DNA from: Microcaldota archaeon
GTDB taxonomy: Archaea > Micrarchaeota > Micrarchaeia > Norongarragalinales > SBBD01
Direction of reading: 5' to 3'
Length of the DNA: 64,000 bases
Assembly: GCA_016212475.1 (NCBI GenBank)
Contig: JACRGC010000004.1
Coordinates: forward strand, 1-64,000
Notes under the pieces: generated by a model
The model's database searches: none
What the model was told of the DNA's origin: nothing
What the model saw: the letters and a program-made list of their open reading frames with translations, nothing else
Made by a program: the position numbers and the translations under genes
In this document: one piece after another, positions 15,913 to 26,500 of the stretch
Numbering within the stretch: position 1 is the stretch's first letter
How the letters are laid out: the number at the start of each line of letters is the position of its first letter

Positions 15913-16455
15913 ATGAATATCCTAATAATTGCAATTTCCAAAAGCGGGGCAATTACGGAACTTTCCCAGTCCGTGCTCGAGGGGTGCAAACAAGCCGGGC
16001 AAACCGCTAAAGTTATGGCAATCAAGGAGCAAAGCGGGATCAAAGGCTATTTTGGCCTGCATGAAAAAAAATCAAGTGAAATTGAAAATTTTTCCTCTTT
16101 TGATCTCGTTTTCCTTGGGTTTGAAATCCATTCCTTTTCAAAAAACCAAGAGCTCCTGAAGATAATCCGATCCAACAATTTCCAAGGATCGAAAATCGCA
16201 CTTTTTGGAAGTTTTTCAAGCAGCAAGGCGTATTTGGAAAAAATCGAAAAAACCCTAAAGGAAAAGGGTGCAGCCGTTCTTGGGACAATTGGGCTTAAGC
16301 GGCATGGCGCTTTGGCAATAATTGGAAAAGGAGCGCATGGAGAAACGGATTTTGCAAGGGTTGAGGCTTTTACTGAGCGGACTATTAACAACTTTCTTGG
16401 AAGGCACATCACAAAGGACAGTGAAAAGAGCCAGATTAAAAATTACCTGAAATAA
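15913..16455 (+). CDS. Flavodoxin-fold protein
   Basis: 180 aa. The N-terminal MNILIIAISKSGAITELSQS resembles the phosphate-binding strand-loop-helix of flavodoxins, with S-K-S-G in place of the usual T-x-T-G-x-T. Alternating strands and helices follow, including DLVFLGFEIHSF and KIALFGSFSSSKAYLEKIEK, the latter like the GS-F-G segment of flavodoxins. An FMN-dependent electron carrier or NAD(P)H oxidoreductase role is possible but not shown. The gene stands alone upstream of ribK, which makes FMN. Confidence 0.6.
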   Translation: MNILIIAISKSGAITELSQSVLEGCKQAGQTAKVMAIKEQSGIKGYFGLHEKKSSEIENFSSFDLVFLGFEIHSFSKNQELLKIIRSNNFQGSKIALFGSFSSSKAYLEKIEKTLKEKGAAVLGTIGLKRHGALAIIGKGAHGETDFARVEAFTERTINNFLGRHITKDSEKSQIKNYLK

Positions 16456-16548
16456 TTTTGATTTTTCCCCTCCTTGCTTTTTAATGGCGCAACTCAATTC
16501 CAATTGAAGCAATGGTAATTTAAACCTGCAATAATTTTTCTAGTAGCT

Positions 16549-17214
16549 ATGAAAAACGAAAAGATTAGCCTGCTTTTAAGCATTGCAAAGCGGGGCGGGA
16601 TGCAAAACGAAATCAAGGCAAGCTCGGTCGAACTAGCTTCCGAGCTCCAAGTCTCCCAGCAAACGCTTTCAAGATGGCTAATCGAACTTGCAAATCTTGG
16701 CTTGATCTCAAAAACCAATTCCAAAATCCGGCTAACCCCAAGCGGGATATCCCTCCTAACTGATTTCCGGTCGCAGCTGGAATACGTTTTCAGCGAATCC
16801 AAAAAGCGGCTAAGGCTGCTTGGCAGGGTAGTTTCCGGAATGCACGAGGGCAGGTTTTACCTATCAATTGAAGGCTACAAAAAACAGCTGAAAAAAGCGC
16901 TAAAATACGGCGTATTCCCAGGCACCCTAAACATTAGATTGGAAAATGCAACCAGCATAGATGGCAAAAGAAAACTAATGCAGCTTCCCGGAATTGAAAT
17001 TGCAGGCTTTAAGAAAAACGGCCGCCAGCTTGGTGGCGCTAAGCTATTCACTGGGACAATCCGGGCAAAAGGAAAGCAGTCAACAATTGCAGCAATAATT
17101 CCCTACAAATCCCACTATGGTTCTGAATTATTGGAAGTTGTTTCCGAGCATCATCTAAGAAAAATACTGAATTTGAAAAACAACGATTCTGTCGAGGTTA
17201 TTTTGCAGGTTTAA
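16549..17214 (+). CDS. ribK: CTP-dependent riboflavin kinase with N-terminal HTH
   Basis: 221 aa. Residues 1-90 are a winged helix-turn-helix (ASELQVSQQTLSRWLIELANLGLI). Residues ~95-221 are the DUF120 RibK domain with GRVVSGMHEGRFYLSIEGY and VFPGTLNIRLE. It phosphorylates riboflavin to FMN with CTP, an archaea-specific reaction. HTH-RibK fusions are known in archaea as combined regulators of riboflavin genes (RbkR), so it may also repress transcription. Its stop overlaps the convergent dockerin gene by 4 bp. Confidence 0.92.
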   Translation: MKNEKISLLLSIAKRGGMQNEIKASSVELASELQVSQQTLSRWLIELANLGLISKTNSKIRLTPSGISLLTDFRSQLEYVFSESKKRLRLLGRVVSGMHEGRFYLSIEGYKKQLKKALKYGVFPGTLNIRLENATSIDGKRKLMQLPGIEIAGFKKNGRQLGGAKLFTGTIRAKGKQSTIAAIIPYKSHYGSELLEVVSEHHLRKILNLKNNDSVEVILQV

Positions 17215-18755
17215 GCATCCTTCTTCTTTTCCTTGATATCCAGCTTGAATGGCTTGTTTTCCTCAAGGGTTTCGGCAACTACCCGCTCATATTTAAGGGC
17301 CTCATTTGGCTTTAATTTTTCCTGTTCTTCGTTTTCAATATTTCCGCCCTGCTTTAATGAGTTGTAAAGAGCAGCCCCGCCAATCAGCATGATTATAAGG
17401 ATGGCAAGCCCCCAAACAAAACTTTTCTTGTTCTGCGAAACCTTTGTGAAAAGCGCATTTATTTTATCCATTGCGGATGCCTTTGTTTTAGCCGCTTCAT
17501 CGGCTTTTCCGGCTAGTTCAAGCTCCTTGGCAATCCTTAACTGCTCTTCAATTGCCGATGTATCCTCCCCGCTATCCCTGATTTCCTGAATCACATCATC
17601 GACCCTTGAATCCGGAACTTCCATCACATAATTTGAAACGTATGGCGTTGGGGTGGTGTAGGTTTGCCTAATTGTTGGCCTTGGAGTTGGCGCTGCAGTT
17701 GCAGTAGGCGCCGAGCAATCCGGATCGACCCTTCCGGCTTTGGCGCAGCAGGAAATGCATTTATTATCCGCAATGCAAGCGTATTGGCATGAGGTGCATT
17801 TACCGCCATCACAATAAGAGCCCGAGCCGTGCGTTGCAATGCAAATAGTGCTCGTTGAGCAAATCGTATCCGTACTAGAGCCTCCGGTTATAATCGGAGC
17901 CGTAGGAACCGGTGTTGATCCTCCGGTTGTTGTTGGCGATGGCAAGGTTGTAACTGTTGCATTTGGTATTGCCGTAACTGACGGATTTTTTGTGACTGTT
18001 GGCTGCGCAGTAATAGTTGGGTTGCCCGAACTTCCGGCGTAAACCCCAACCGGAGGCGTGCCTCCAGAATTTAGAAAATCAGCTAGATAAAGGGCATCGT
18101 AAATATCAAAGGCATGATCTCCATTTACATCCCCCAAAATCAATGGATCCGGACTTGGCCCTGATCCTCCAAGCGCATTTTCCATGTAAACAAAATCCAA
18201 ATTGTCAACAATCCCATCCCAGTTCACATCCCCCCTGTAAATCGGAAGCAACCATTTCGAAGGGTCGTTCAGGAAAATCCCAATTGCAGAAGCATCTGTG
18301 AACGATATTTTCATGTCGCCATTTGTGTCGCCAAGTATTTTCGGATCCGGGATTGGCCCAATGGATCCAGAATAGTTTGCTATAATGCTTGCATCTTCCG
18401 AAGTAATGCTCCCATCCCAATTCGTATCCCCCCTCATCAAAACTCCCGCCTTTCCCTTGTAATTGCCAACAATGGTTTGGCTGCCGGATGAAATATATTG
18501 GCCAAGCCTTGTTTGATCGACATTGTTGACCGTATGGCTTCCATCAATATCCCCTAAAATCATTGGATTTGGTGCCGGACCTCCCGTAAAAAGGTAAGCG
18601 GTCAAATAATCAATATCCGCCTGTGTAATCTGCCCATCCCAGTTCAGATCCCCCCTTAATATGTAGCTTCCTTCCAATGCGCTTGAAAAAGTTGAAATGA
18701 GCAAAAGCAGCAAAATAGCAAAAAATCCGTTCTTGGTTGTCCTGTTTTCCATCAT
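17211..18755 (-). CDS. Surface protein with three dockerin-like repeats and a C-terminal anchor
   Basis: I chose the start at 18755 (MMENRTTKNGFFAILLLLL), which gives a normal signal peptide; the track start at 18830 adds a non-homologous leader. Three ~70-residue modules follow, each a pair of EF-hand-like loops: RGDLNWDGQITQADIDYL with GDIDG, RGDTNWDGSITSEDAS with GDTNGD, and RGDVNWDGIVDNLDF with GDVNGD. These are type I dockerin features and would bind calcium. A Thr/Pro linker, a Cys-rich segment (CQYACIADNKCISCCAKAG), another Pro-rich linker, a charged helix (IQEIRDSGEDTSAIEEQL), a membrane helix and a basic/acidic tail follow. No cohesin partner is visible in the window. Confidence 0.88.
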   Translation of the reverse strand: MMENRTTKNGFFAILLLLLISTFSSALEGSYILRGDLNWDGQITQADIDYLTAYLFTGGPAPNPMILGDIDGSHTVNNVDQTRLGQYISSGSQTIVGNYKGKAGVLMRGDTNWDGSITSEDASIIANYSGSIGPIPDPKILGDTNGDMKISFTDASAIGIFLNDPSKWLLPIYRGDVNWDGIVDNLDFVYMENALGGSGPSPDPLILGDVNGDHAFDIYDALYLADFLNSGGTPPVGVYAGSSGNPTITAQPTVTKNPSVTAIPNATVTTLPSPTTTGGSTPVPTAPIITGGSSTDTICSTSTICIATHGSGSYCDGGKCTSCQYACIADNKCISCCAKAGRVDPDCSAPTATAAPTPRPTIRQTYTTPTPYVSNYVMEVPDSRVDDVIQEIRDSGEDTSAIEEQLRIAKELELAGKADEAAKTKASAMDKINALFTKVSQNKKSFVWGLAILIIMLIGGAALYNSLKQGGNIENEEQEKLKPNEALKYERVVAETLEENKPFKLDIKEKKKDA

Positions 18756-18846
18756 AATTATCAGCCTGCATTTTCTTTTAAATGTATTTATTCCGATGAA
18801 GGGGTATTTTTTACATATCCGATTTACCATCGCGAATCATTTTGCT

Positions 18847-21800
18847 TCAATTGAACACATCCGGATAATTTGCAATATTATATTCGTTGAAAATTCCGCT
18901 GCTCCCGCCTATGTTGTAAACTCCCGCTGCTGAAACAAGTGAAGTATTTTGCGGAGCATTCAAAATGAACGAATCCGTTGCAGCCCCGCCCGAGCTTGAA
19001 ACCCCTCCAAAAGTTACGCTCCTAAGGTCCGGATTGCTTGTTGGAACAATTGGCCATTCGAATTGGAAGCAGTGATTTGCGCCAGCATCGGAATAAATCA
19101 AGTTGGATCCTTCGTACGCATCAAATAAATTGCATGCTGTAACTGCGGGGCAGTTATATGAATTGCTAGCCCCATTCCTTGTCGTTGCCGCAACTTGCAA
19201 AGGTTTCATTGAAAATGCCCAAGTGCTGCCAAAATCAGTTGAGGTTGCAGTCATTTGATATAGCCCGAAATTGACCTTGCAAGCATCCGGAACCGCCTGC
19301 GGAAAAGCAACAGCGTATTCGCCGGTAAATTGCTTGATATTGTTGAATACCGCATCGCCCGAATCAATTGAAATTCCGGAGAACGAAAATCCTGCTGCTG
19401 CAGCGGAGAAATATTTCATTGGCGAGCCGGTTTCCAGATCCAATGCCGGGGTAATAATTGCCCCTTGTGAAACCGACCTCCTAAATGCGCTCTTGAATGC
19501 GGTTGTGTTTGCAAACCCCCTTATTGCAAACAGCCTTCCTTTTGGCAACTTTGAATTTGCGCAGCTTTCTAGGCTTGGGTTGCTGCACCCAAAAATAGTA
19601 TTCGTGTAAATTCTAGCCGCTGCTTCAAAATCAGAAAATATGCTCGTTCCAACCGTGAATTGCCCCTTTGCCCTTGGGCCTTCCAGTTTTGCAATTGTTG
19701 TTTTGGCATTAAGCGCAGAATTAAACGCATAAACTTCCGGCCCAAAGTAATTTGCCAGTTGCGGAGGAATCACGGTTGGGCAGTTATCGTTTGCAATATC
19801 ATTGCAAGTTCCCCAAACCTGCGCGGATGTGCAAGTACTTGTCCCGGGGCAATTCTGTCCTGATGAATTAGTTGTGCAGCTTGTAGTGTTTCCGACATAG
19901 CAAACCGGCGGAGGAGCGGGGGCTGTTGGGCAGTTATCCGTTGTAATGTCTGCGCAGTTTCCCCAAGTCCCTTCTGAATTGCAAATTTCCTCACCGTTAC
20001 AATTTTGTCCGCTTACAGTTATTTGACACCATCTGGTTTCCCCTAAAGTGCAAGAAGTTGAGTTTACGATCGGAACCGGCGTTAAATCTACATTTTGCGT
20101 ATTGATTGCTCCTGCAATAATGTTTACAGTCAAACTCTTGGTCAAATACCCCGGTGCATCGAGGGTTAAAATGTGATTTCCTGCAAGAACATTGGCAATT
20201 GTTTTAGGAGTTAATCCTTGGTATGTATTATCTAGCCTAATTTCTGCTGTAACCGGACCTTTGTTAGATGCTGAAACCGCAAGAGTTCCAGTTGGCAGAG
20301 GGTTTAGATTAATTGTGTAATAGAGCGTTTCACTGCTCTTTATGATGAATCCAATTGTGTAATCGTAAAACCCCGCCTTCCTAACCAAAAGCTCATGATC
20401 GCCCGGGGTTACTCCGACGGATGTTGTCGAAATAGTGGTAGTTCTCCTAAATTCTCCATCAACATAAATATCCGAGCCAATCGGATCAATTGTCAGGGTT
20501 ATTTGCGTTGGCAGTGCAAATGAAATTTTCCTAGCTGTTGAAAAGTATGTTGCCGTGCTGGATGCCGGAAACCCAAACCCAACCGCAGTTCCCTTGTTTT
20601 GGCTTTTTGTAGCAACCACTTTATCGCCACCGTTTGATTGCACGCGGATTTCATCATTTGCAGATTGCAATTGCCGATTGTTCAAAACATACGCAGTCCT
20701 CAAATCCGAATAAAACTCATCATCAAATCCGTAGTAAGAAGCCGGAGATGTTGGGTAATAATACTCCTTATATGGAACGTAAGCAGAATCAATTGCCTTG
20801 ACGATTCCATATGGAAGTTCCGTTTCATTAAAAATCAGAATCTGTATTGCTTTTTTCTTTCCAAGATAATCGGTAAAGTTGGCGGACAAATTGATCGAGT
20901 TGATTTTGTTCCCATGCGGCTGCAAATAATCCGGGCATCCGGTTTTGATGGTTGGCTGATACCTAAGCGCGTACCCTCCGGTAGTTGAGGCAAAATCAAA
21001 GCACTGTGCAAGTTGCGCGCCTGTAAATCGCTTCAATGGATCCGCAAATTCAAAATTGAAAGCGCTAGTTGGCTTTCCATCAATTCCCATAATTTCCAAG
21101 GGAATCGCATCCGCAGGAAATACCGAATCTACCTTCATAATAAGTACATCGCAGCTAGCAGTTGCAACCCCTTGTGCAAAGCTTCCCTTGAATTTAGGGC
21201 AGCTGAAAATATTGCCAAGCTGGACCACTTGGGGCGGGTATTGCGTGCCATTTCCCGGAGCTGGAGGAATCAAATTGTTAAGCAAAACCGTCCTTTGGGT
21301 TTCATTCCCCGGCAATGTGTCGTTTGCAATCAAATCCGAAAATCCATTCGAATAATTCGCCGCCTCAATTAGGAGTTTGTAATTCCTAAACGGCATGATT
21401 TCGAAAGTGCATGGGGAATCTGTGCAAGTTTGAAGGAGCGTTTTATTGGTATTATACGGCTCCGGCCCATTTTTTTGAAGGTAATTAATGAAATATGTGA
21501 CATCAACCACATTTATAGGCCCATTTCCGTTGATATCCCCAGAAACTAATGGAATTGGGGCAGGCCCCCTCGATCCAACGTAATTTACAAGGTATGTTAG
21601 ATCATCATAGTCTACTTTGGAATCATTGTTCACATCCCCCCTTGAATAAACAACATGCGAAACATTGAATCTTTGGATTCCAGTTCCAGTCGCATTGTCC
21701 AAAACCGTAAGTTTCAATTTTGATTTTGCAAGTTTCAACTGCAATGTGAAATTCGTCAAGTTGCCAACATTGATTTCCATCTCGCCCCTAAGCCCTCCTG

Positions 21801-23259
21801 GAGTGCTTGCCTTCAGCACATATTTTCCAACCGGCATCCCAAATATGGTTTTCCTTCCAGTTGAATCGGTTTGCAAATCAAATGGGGGGACAATTGCACC
21901 GTTCAAATCAAAGAATGAAATATACGCTGAAACTCCCGCATTATTTTCATTGGTTGTCAATATTCCTACGGTTTTCGAGTTTGCCGAAGTTCTCCTCTTC
22001 AAATACAAATTCACGAACTCCCCGCTCCTAAAGTATCCGCTTTTGCCAAAAATGAAATTGGAATTTTCAGCAATCGCAAAGTAATCCCCATCCCCAAGCT
22101 CAAATTCAGCAAATTCAACCTGAGTTTCCGATTTAACCACAAAATTATTCGTATCCTTCTCAAAAATTGAAATATATGCCGGAAGAGGAAGCATGGTTTC
22201 GTTATCAAACACGGAAACATTTGTTATGTACGTCTTATTTTCAAATTCAATTCCTTGCCTTTTCAAGACAAAAGAAACATACAAAACATCCCTATCCAAT
22301 GTGATTATTTTTGTTTGCGACTTGTACTTGCTTGCCTGAGCAATTATTTTCAAATTTGTCCCCATTTCAAAATCCAAAACCTCCAATTGGCCTCCGTTTG
22401 CGATGTAGCTTTGAAGGGGGGTTGCACAGGTTGAAGTCTCATAGCAGATTTTAATGCTTGCAGTGATTTCATCGCCAGCCTCATCCTTGACGGAAATTGA
22501 AATTCTTGGCCTTTGAATCGGAATGTCCCCTCCATCATCATTTGGCGATCTCAAAACAACCGTATACTCATTTGTTCCGGCATCAATTGTTGTAAGTTCG
22601 CTTATGTAGCCGGTTTTTGAAACAGAAATATCGACGCTGCTTTTACCATCTACTTTTAAGGAAGCAAATCCTTGAGAATCAGAAAATTCCGTCCCACCAA
22701 AAGATCCGTCAATATATTCGATTTTGGCCCCGGAAATTGCAATTCCGGATTCACCCAAAACAGTAAGCTTGAGCGATCCCTCCCCAATCTTTTCAATCCC
22801 TTTCAATTCGAATTTCACATTCTGATTGGGGGAAAGCTTGAATGTTTTCTTTTTTTCCTCAAATCCTTCAATGCTTGCGGTAACCGTTACCTGCTCGCCT
22901 TTTTTCAAATCTGAGAATTTTGCAATTCCTAAAGTATCGGTTTGCGCTTCCTTAATCGCACCTAAATATTCCATGCCAATTTTTGCTCCCTCCAGCGGCA
23001 AATCATTTCCCAAAACCGTAATTTGAAGTGTTACCGGTGAATTTCCCGCAACCGTTTTTGCGCCAAAATACCCTCCTCCTATTATTAATAACAGCAAAAT
23101 TGCCAAAATCCCAAGGAAATACGGAAAAGATGGGTTTCCCTGTTCCTCAATTGGCGTGATGAACTTGTCATAAACCGGCAGATTCAAATCGTTTTGCAAA
23201 TAGTCCATGAATCCGTAGTATTTTTCCTCCAAGGAAGCGTACAGGTCGTCAAAAACCAT
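18847..23259 (-). CDS. Giant surface protein: TM anchor, Ig-like/CarboxypepD-reg, dockerin and PEGA modules
   Basis: 1470 aa. The N-terminal ~50 residues are cytoplasmic, then a membrane helix (PYFLGILAILLLLIIGGGYF) places the rest outside. Several carboxypeptidase-regulatory-like beta-sandwich repeats follow (for example LPLEGAKIGMEYLGAIKEA and ISGAKIEYIDGSFGG). One dockerin-like pair comes near residue 600 (RGDVNNDSKVDYDDLTYL and SGDINGNGPINVVDV). Two PEGA domains (GSDIYVDGEFRR and TAEIRLDNTYQGLTP) and two tandem Cys-rich repeats (C-x-G-x-T-x-x-C ... W-G-x-C) precede a C-terminal domain of unknown type. This looks like a cell-surface adhesion or scaffold protein. It is the reverse of its neighbours: N-terminal rather than C-terminal anchor. 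Confidence 0.85.
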   Translation of the reverse strand: MVFDDLYASLEEKYYGFMDYLQNDLNLPVYDKFITPIEEQGNPSFPYFLGILAILLLLIIGGGYFGAKTVAGNSPVTLQITVLGNDLPLEGAKIGMEYLGAIKEAQTDTLGIAKFSDLKKGEQVTVTASIEGFEEKKKTFKLSPNQNVKFELKGIEKIGEGSLKLTVLGESGIAISGAKIEYIDGSFGGTEFSDSQGFASLKVDGKSSVDISVSKTGYISELTTIDAGTNEYTVVLRSPNDDGGDIPIQRPRISISVKDEAGDEITASIKICYETSTCATPLQSYIANGGQLEVLDFEMGTNLKIIAQASKYKSQTKIITLDRDVLYVSFVLKRQGIEFENKTYITNVSVFDNETMLPLPAYISIFEKDTNNFVVKSETQVEFAEFELGDGDYFAIAENSNFIFGKSGYFRSGEFVNLYLKRRTSANSKTVGILTTNENNAGVSAYISFFDLNGAIVPPFDLQTDSTGRKTIFGMPVGKYVLKASTPGGLRGEMEINVGNLTNFTLQLKLAKSKLKLTVLDNATGTGIQRFNVSHVVYSRGDVNNDSKVDYDDLTYLVNYVGSRGPAPIPLVSGDINGNGPINVVDVTYFINYLQKNGPEPYNTNKTLLQTCTDSPCTFEIMPFRNYKLLIEAANYSNGFSDLIANDTLPGNETQRTVLLNNLIPPAPGNGTQYPPQVVQLGNIFSCPKFKGSFAQGVATASCDVLIMKVDSVFPADAIPLEIMGIDGKPTSAFNFEFADPLKRFTGAQLAQCFDFASTTGGYALRYQPTIKTGCPDYLQPHGNKINSINLSANFTDYLGKKKAIQILIFNETELPYGIVKAIDSAYVPYKEYYYPTSPASYYGFDDEFYSDLRTAYVLNNRQLQSANDEIRVQSNGGDKVVATKSQNKGTAVGFGFPASSTATYFSTARKISFALPTQITLTIDPIGSDIYVDGEFRRTTTISTTSVGVTPGDHELLVRKAGFYDYTIGFIIKSSETLYYTINLNPLPTGTLAVSASNKGPVTAEIRLDNTYQGLTPKTIANVLAGNHILTLDAPGYLTKSLTVNIIAGAINTQNVDLTPVPIVNSTSCTLGETRWCQITVSGQNCNGEEICNSEGTWGNCADITTDNCPTAPAPPPVCYVGNTTSCTTNSSGQNCPGTSTCTSAQVWGTCNDIANDNCPTVIPPQLANYFGPEVYAFNSALNAKTTIAKLEGPRAKGQFTVGTSIFSDFEAAARIYTNTIFGCSNPSLESCANSKLPKGRLFAIRGFANTTAFKSAFRRSVSQGAIITPALDLETGSPMKYFSAAAAGFSFSGISIDSGDAVFNNIKQFTGEYAVAFPQAVPDACKVNFGLYQMTATSTDFGSTWAFSMKPLQVAATTRNGASNSYNCPAVTACNLFDAYEGSNLIYSDAGANHCFQFEWPIVPTSNPDLRSVTFGGVSSSGGAATDSFILNAPQNTSLVSAAGVYNIGGSSGIFNEYNIANYPDVFN

Positions 23260-23304
23260 CTGAAATCAGAAAAAGTTAACAAAAATGATCTATTTAAATG
23301 CAAA

Positions 23305-23450
23305 GCCCAAGGGGGGCGACCCCGAACCTTTTGTAAAAGGTTCATCAAAACCCTTTTTTGTTGTCGGATGCGTCAGAACCCCTAAAGGTTCTTAGCATGC
23401 CTAGAAACTACGGGTTTCTAGAGCATGCCCAAACCCCCCCCAAATTTTGC
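23305..23450. repeat. Structured intergenic element with three hairpins
   Basis: Between divergent surface-protein genes lie the perfect inverted repeat GAACCTTTTGTAAAAGGTTC (23324-23343), AGAACC/GGTTCT (23375-23392), and GCATGC-CTAGAAAC ... GTTTCTAG-GCATGC (23395-23428, 14 bp with one bulge). G- and C-runs (GGGGGG at 23311, CCCCCCCC at ~23434) bound them. The tail CCCCCCCCAAATTTTG resembles the tail of the element at 9.82 kb. Confidence 0.6.
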
Positions 23451-23533
23451 CATTGCAAACAAAAAGGTGTCGGTTTATTGTTTCTCCTATGGCAAAAGAA
23501 AAGCTTATAATCGGCTAAAGATTACTTTACTGC

Positions 23534-26500
23534 ATGCGAAGGTACATTGCACTCCTGCTTCTAGTTTTAATCATAATTTCCGAAGCGAATGCAGCTGACA
23601 TCCGATTTATCCTCTACGAAGTCAAAAATCAAGGTGGAACTGTTGTAGCAACAGGTAGCAGGGATTTATCAGTTATTACTTCAGCATGCACTCCTGTCAA
23701 AATGACCTCTTCAGTAACTGGAGCAATCGTTGCTGGGGACAATTTCACGGTTTCGCTACGGGTACAAAATTTCCTGACAATCAATACGGGATTTGGGATT
23801 CGTACAAATGATGTTCGAGACCCACTTCAGCTGTTTAGGGGGTCTGAATCAATGCCTGTAACAACAACCAACAGGTGGCCTCCGATTGCAAATCTAACTG
23901 TTCCATCAAGCGTGAAAGCAGGCACAGAATCAATAGGTTCAAATGAAGTAAAGAATTACAATGATAATCAAATGAGTTCAAATCCATATCTGGCTCCCGG
24001 GAACTACACTATCCAATTCCAGATATTTGCCGGTTCCCAAACCACAGATTGCATTCTTGTGACGGTTCCCATATCGAATAATGTAAAATATTTCCAATTG
24101 AAGCCCGAATTTTTCGGATTGACAAATTACAATGATGTTGCATACTATGATTACAATGGGGTTACCGGAGCTTGGGAGCTTTATGAAAATTTAACCCTCA
24201 ATGTTTCAACTCTAAATGTTCCGGGAAAATTCAATTTTGTTGGCGGCCTTGGTTGCAGTTTCTATAACCATTACGGTAACGGTACGCTTTGGGGGTTAAA
24301 AGAAAACGGACCCAACAAGGGCAATTGTGAAGGTTCCAACTTTGCCGGAGCCATGGTTCAATCTGAAAATACCGTGCAAAATTATTCCTGCCTATTGCAT
24401 AACATGACAAATACTACAATCCGCGATCCCAATTTTTGCCCAAATGGTCCAGTAGGCAGCCGCATAGAATGCTTTGTTACATTTCGAAACGATACTCTTG
24501 GCTATTTCATGACGACCTATCCAACTCAATTCCAAATGGCCCAACCTCTTGGTATGTTCTGCCCCCTTTACGGAGCCCTTCCCAGGGCAGATTGGAATTT
24601 TCAAGTCGACCAACCTTACCCGGATACGTTATTCATGGTAGCCGGTTTGCAATTCAATCATACTTTGCTTCTAACAAACCATGAAAGAGGTAAAAGGAAC
24701 CTAACCTATTTGGATAACCCAAATGTTTCTTATTCGGTTTATGACACATCGGGTGCTAAACTTTACCTAAATCATAAATCATTGATTCCAAATGCAAGTT
24801 TTACCTTAAATGTGACGCCCAATGATCCTCCAATGAGTTATGGCAGGGCAAGGTGGAAAACGCCGCCATTAAATTTGACCATCAATGGTTTTAACAACAC
24901 ACTCGATGCCAAAGTGCTTCCCGACACAGATCCCCGATTTTTTGTCGTGCACATGTATCCGAACCAAAAAATTGTTGCGGATGCTAATTTTGATGGGCAA
25001 ACACATATGGTGGATTGGCTCCAATGCCCGTGCGATGAGAATTATTGCGATAATTCAACCTCATCTGGAGCTAGGCTTATATCAACTGATTTAAGCCTTT
25101 GCGATTACACGATAAACCTCAATATCACACGCCTGATTTATATCGAAGGCCAAAACCGGTTGATACGTTTAACTGTCACTGCCGGCAACGTATTTGATTT
25201 TGATTTCCAAGCAAAGAATCCATTTTCAGTCCAAAATTCATTCAACATCCAATCGACCCCACTACAAGTGGTCACCCCTATTTTAATTTCCTTCAACCCA
25301 AATAAGCCGGTGGTTGGGCCATCATTTTCCTACGCCCCCGGTTCAACTCCTGGAATTATGACCGTGGTTGTTCCCGAAAACACCCCAATCAACAAAATTT
25401 ACCGCTACAAAGTAACCGTTACATCCGTTGAAAATCCCGAAGTCTACGATATTGCAACAATTGAAATCAAAGTAGTCGGGCAGGATGTGGAAGTTATTGC
25501 AATAAACAAAACACCTGACCATTTGATCTATAATCCCTATGAAATCGAACGCGTGAACATTTCCGTATTAATAAAGAACAATTTCCCATTCCAAGAAAAC
25601 ACGACATTGAATGTAACCGTAACCAGCCCCCTTTTGGAAGTAAAATACATAGGCTGCGGCGGAACCAATATCACATTGGAAGGGTATCAAATAAAAAACA
25701 TAGATTGCGGGGCGCATGCAAACATTTCAGATTATGAACTTGGGAACATTGTAATCAATGCCGATTTGGGCCTTCTAACCGGAAATGACACGATGAAATA
25801 CAACAACCACAAATCGGATGTGATCACAATCGTTACTCCCGAGGAGCGCCCAATTGCCCTTCCGGAAACCAATCTGCCAATTTTCTTAACTCTTCTGATT
25901 GGGTTTTTGTTTGCACGGAGGAAATTTGGGAATAAAATTTTGATTGCGTTATTCCTTCTGCTTTTAATCAACTATTCATCAGCATTAACGCCCTCCGAAT
26001 TTTCAGAAAGATTGAACAATTTGCGTGAAATAAATGGCGGTTTTGTAGCCCAAGGCATGGCGCCCCAAAATCCTGCATACAATGACGATTCTTCCTTTAG
26101 GCAACTAATAGACGAATCCTCTTTTGAGTTCAAATCCGCATACGATGCCAAAGCAGCCGGCGATATCAATTCAATGAATTTACATCTAAAGAATTTGAAA
26201 TTCAAAATGGATATTTTGCAGAATTATTTTGTCAGTGAAATAAATCTAACCCCTTTAATGGATCTTGGGGAAAGTGAATTCACAAATGCTCCTGCAGATG
26301 GCTTTCCGGAAGTGATTAGGCCACCAACCCAATTGATTGGTCCAGAGCCTTCAATTACCGTAATTGTTCGTGCAAATTCGACCAAAAAATTGATTCCTTC
26401 AGTTTCCCCAGAGCAGTTCCGTGGCAAAAAGAACATCTTCCTTGCCCTTCTGGATATTTTGTGGGACAACAGCCTCATGATCGGAGTATTTTTGGTTGGA

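Noticed and set aside
21000-21372. Plus-strand ORFs inside the giant surface gene
   Set aside because: Shadows of the 1470-aa minus-strand gene.
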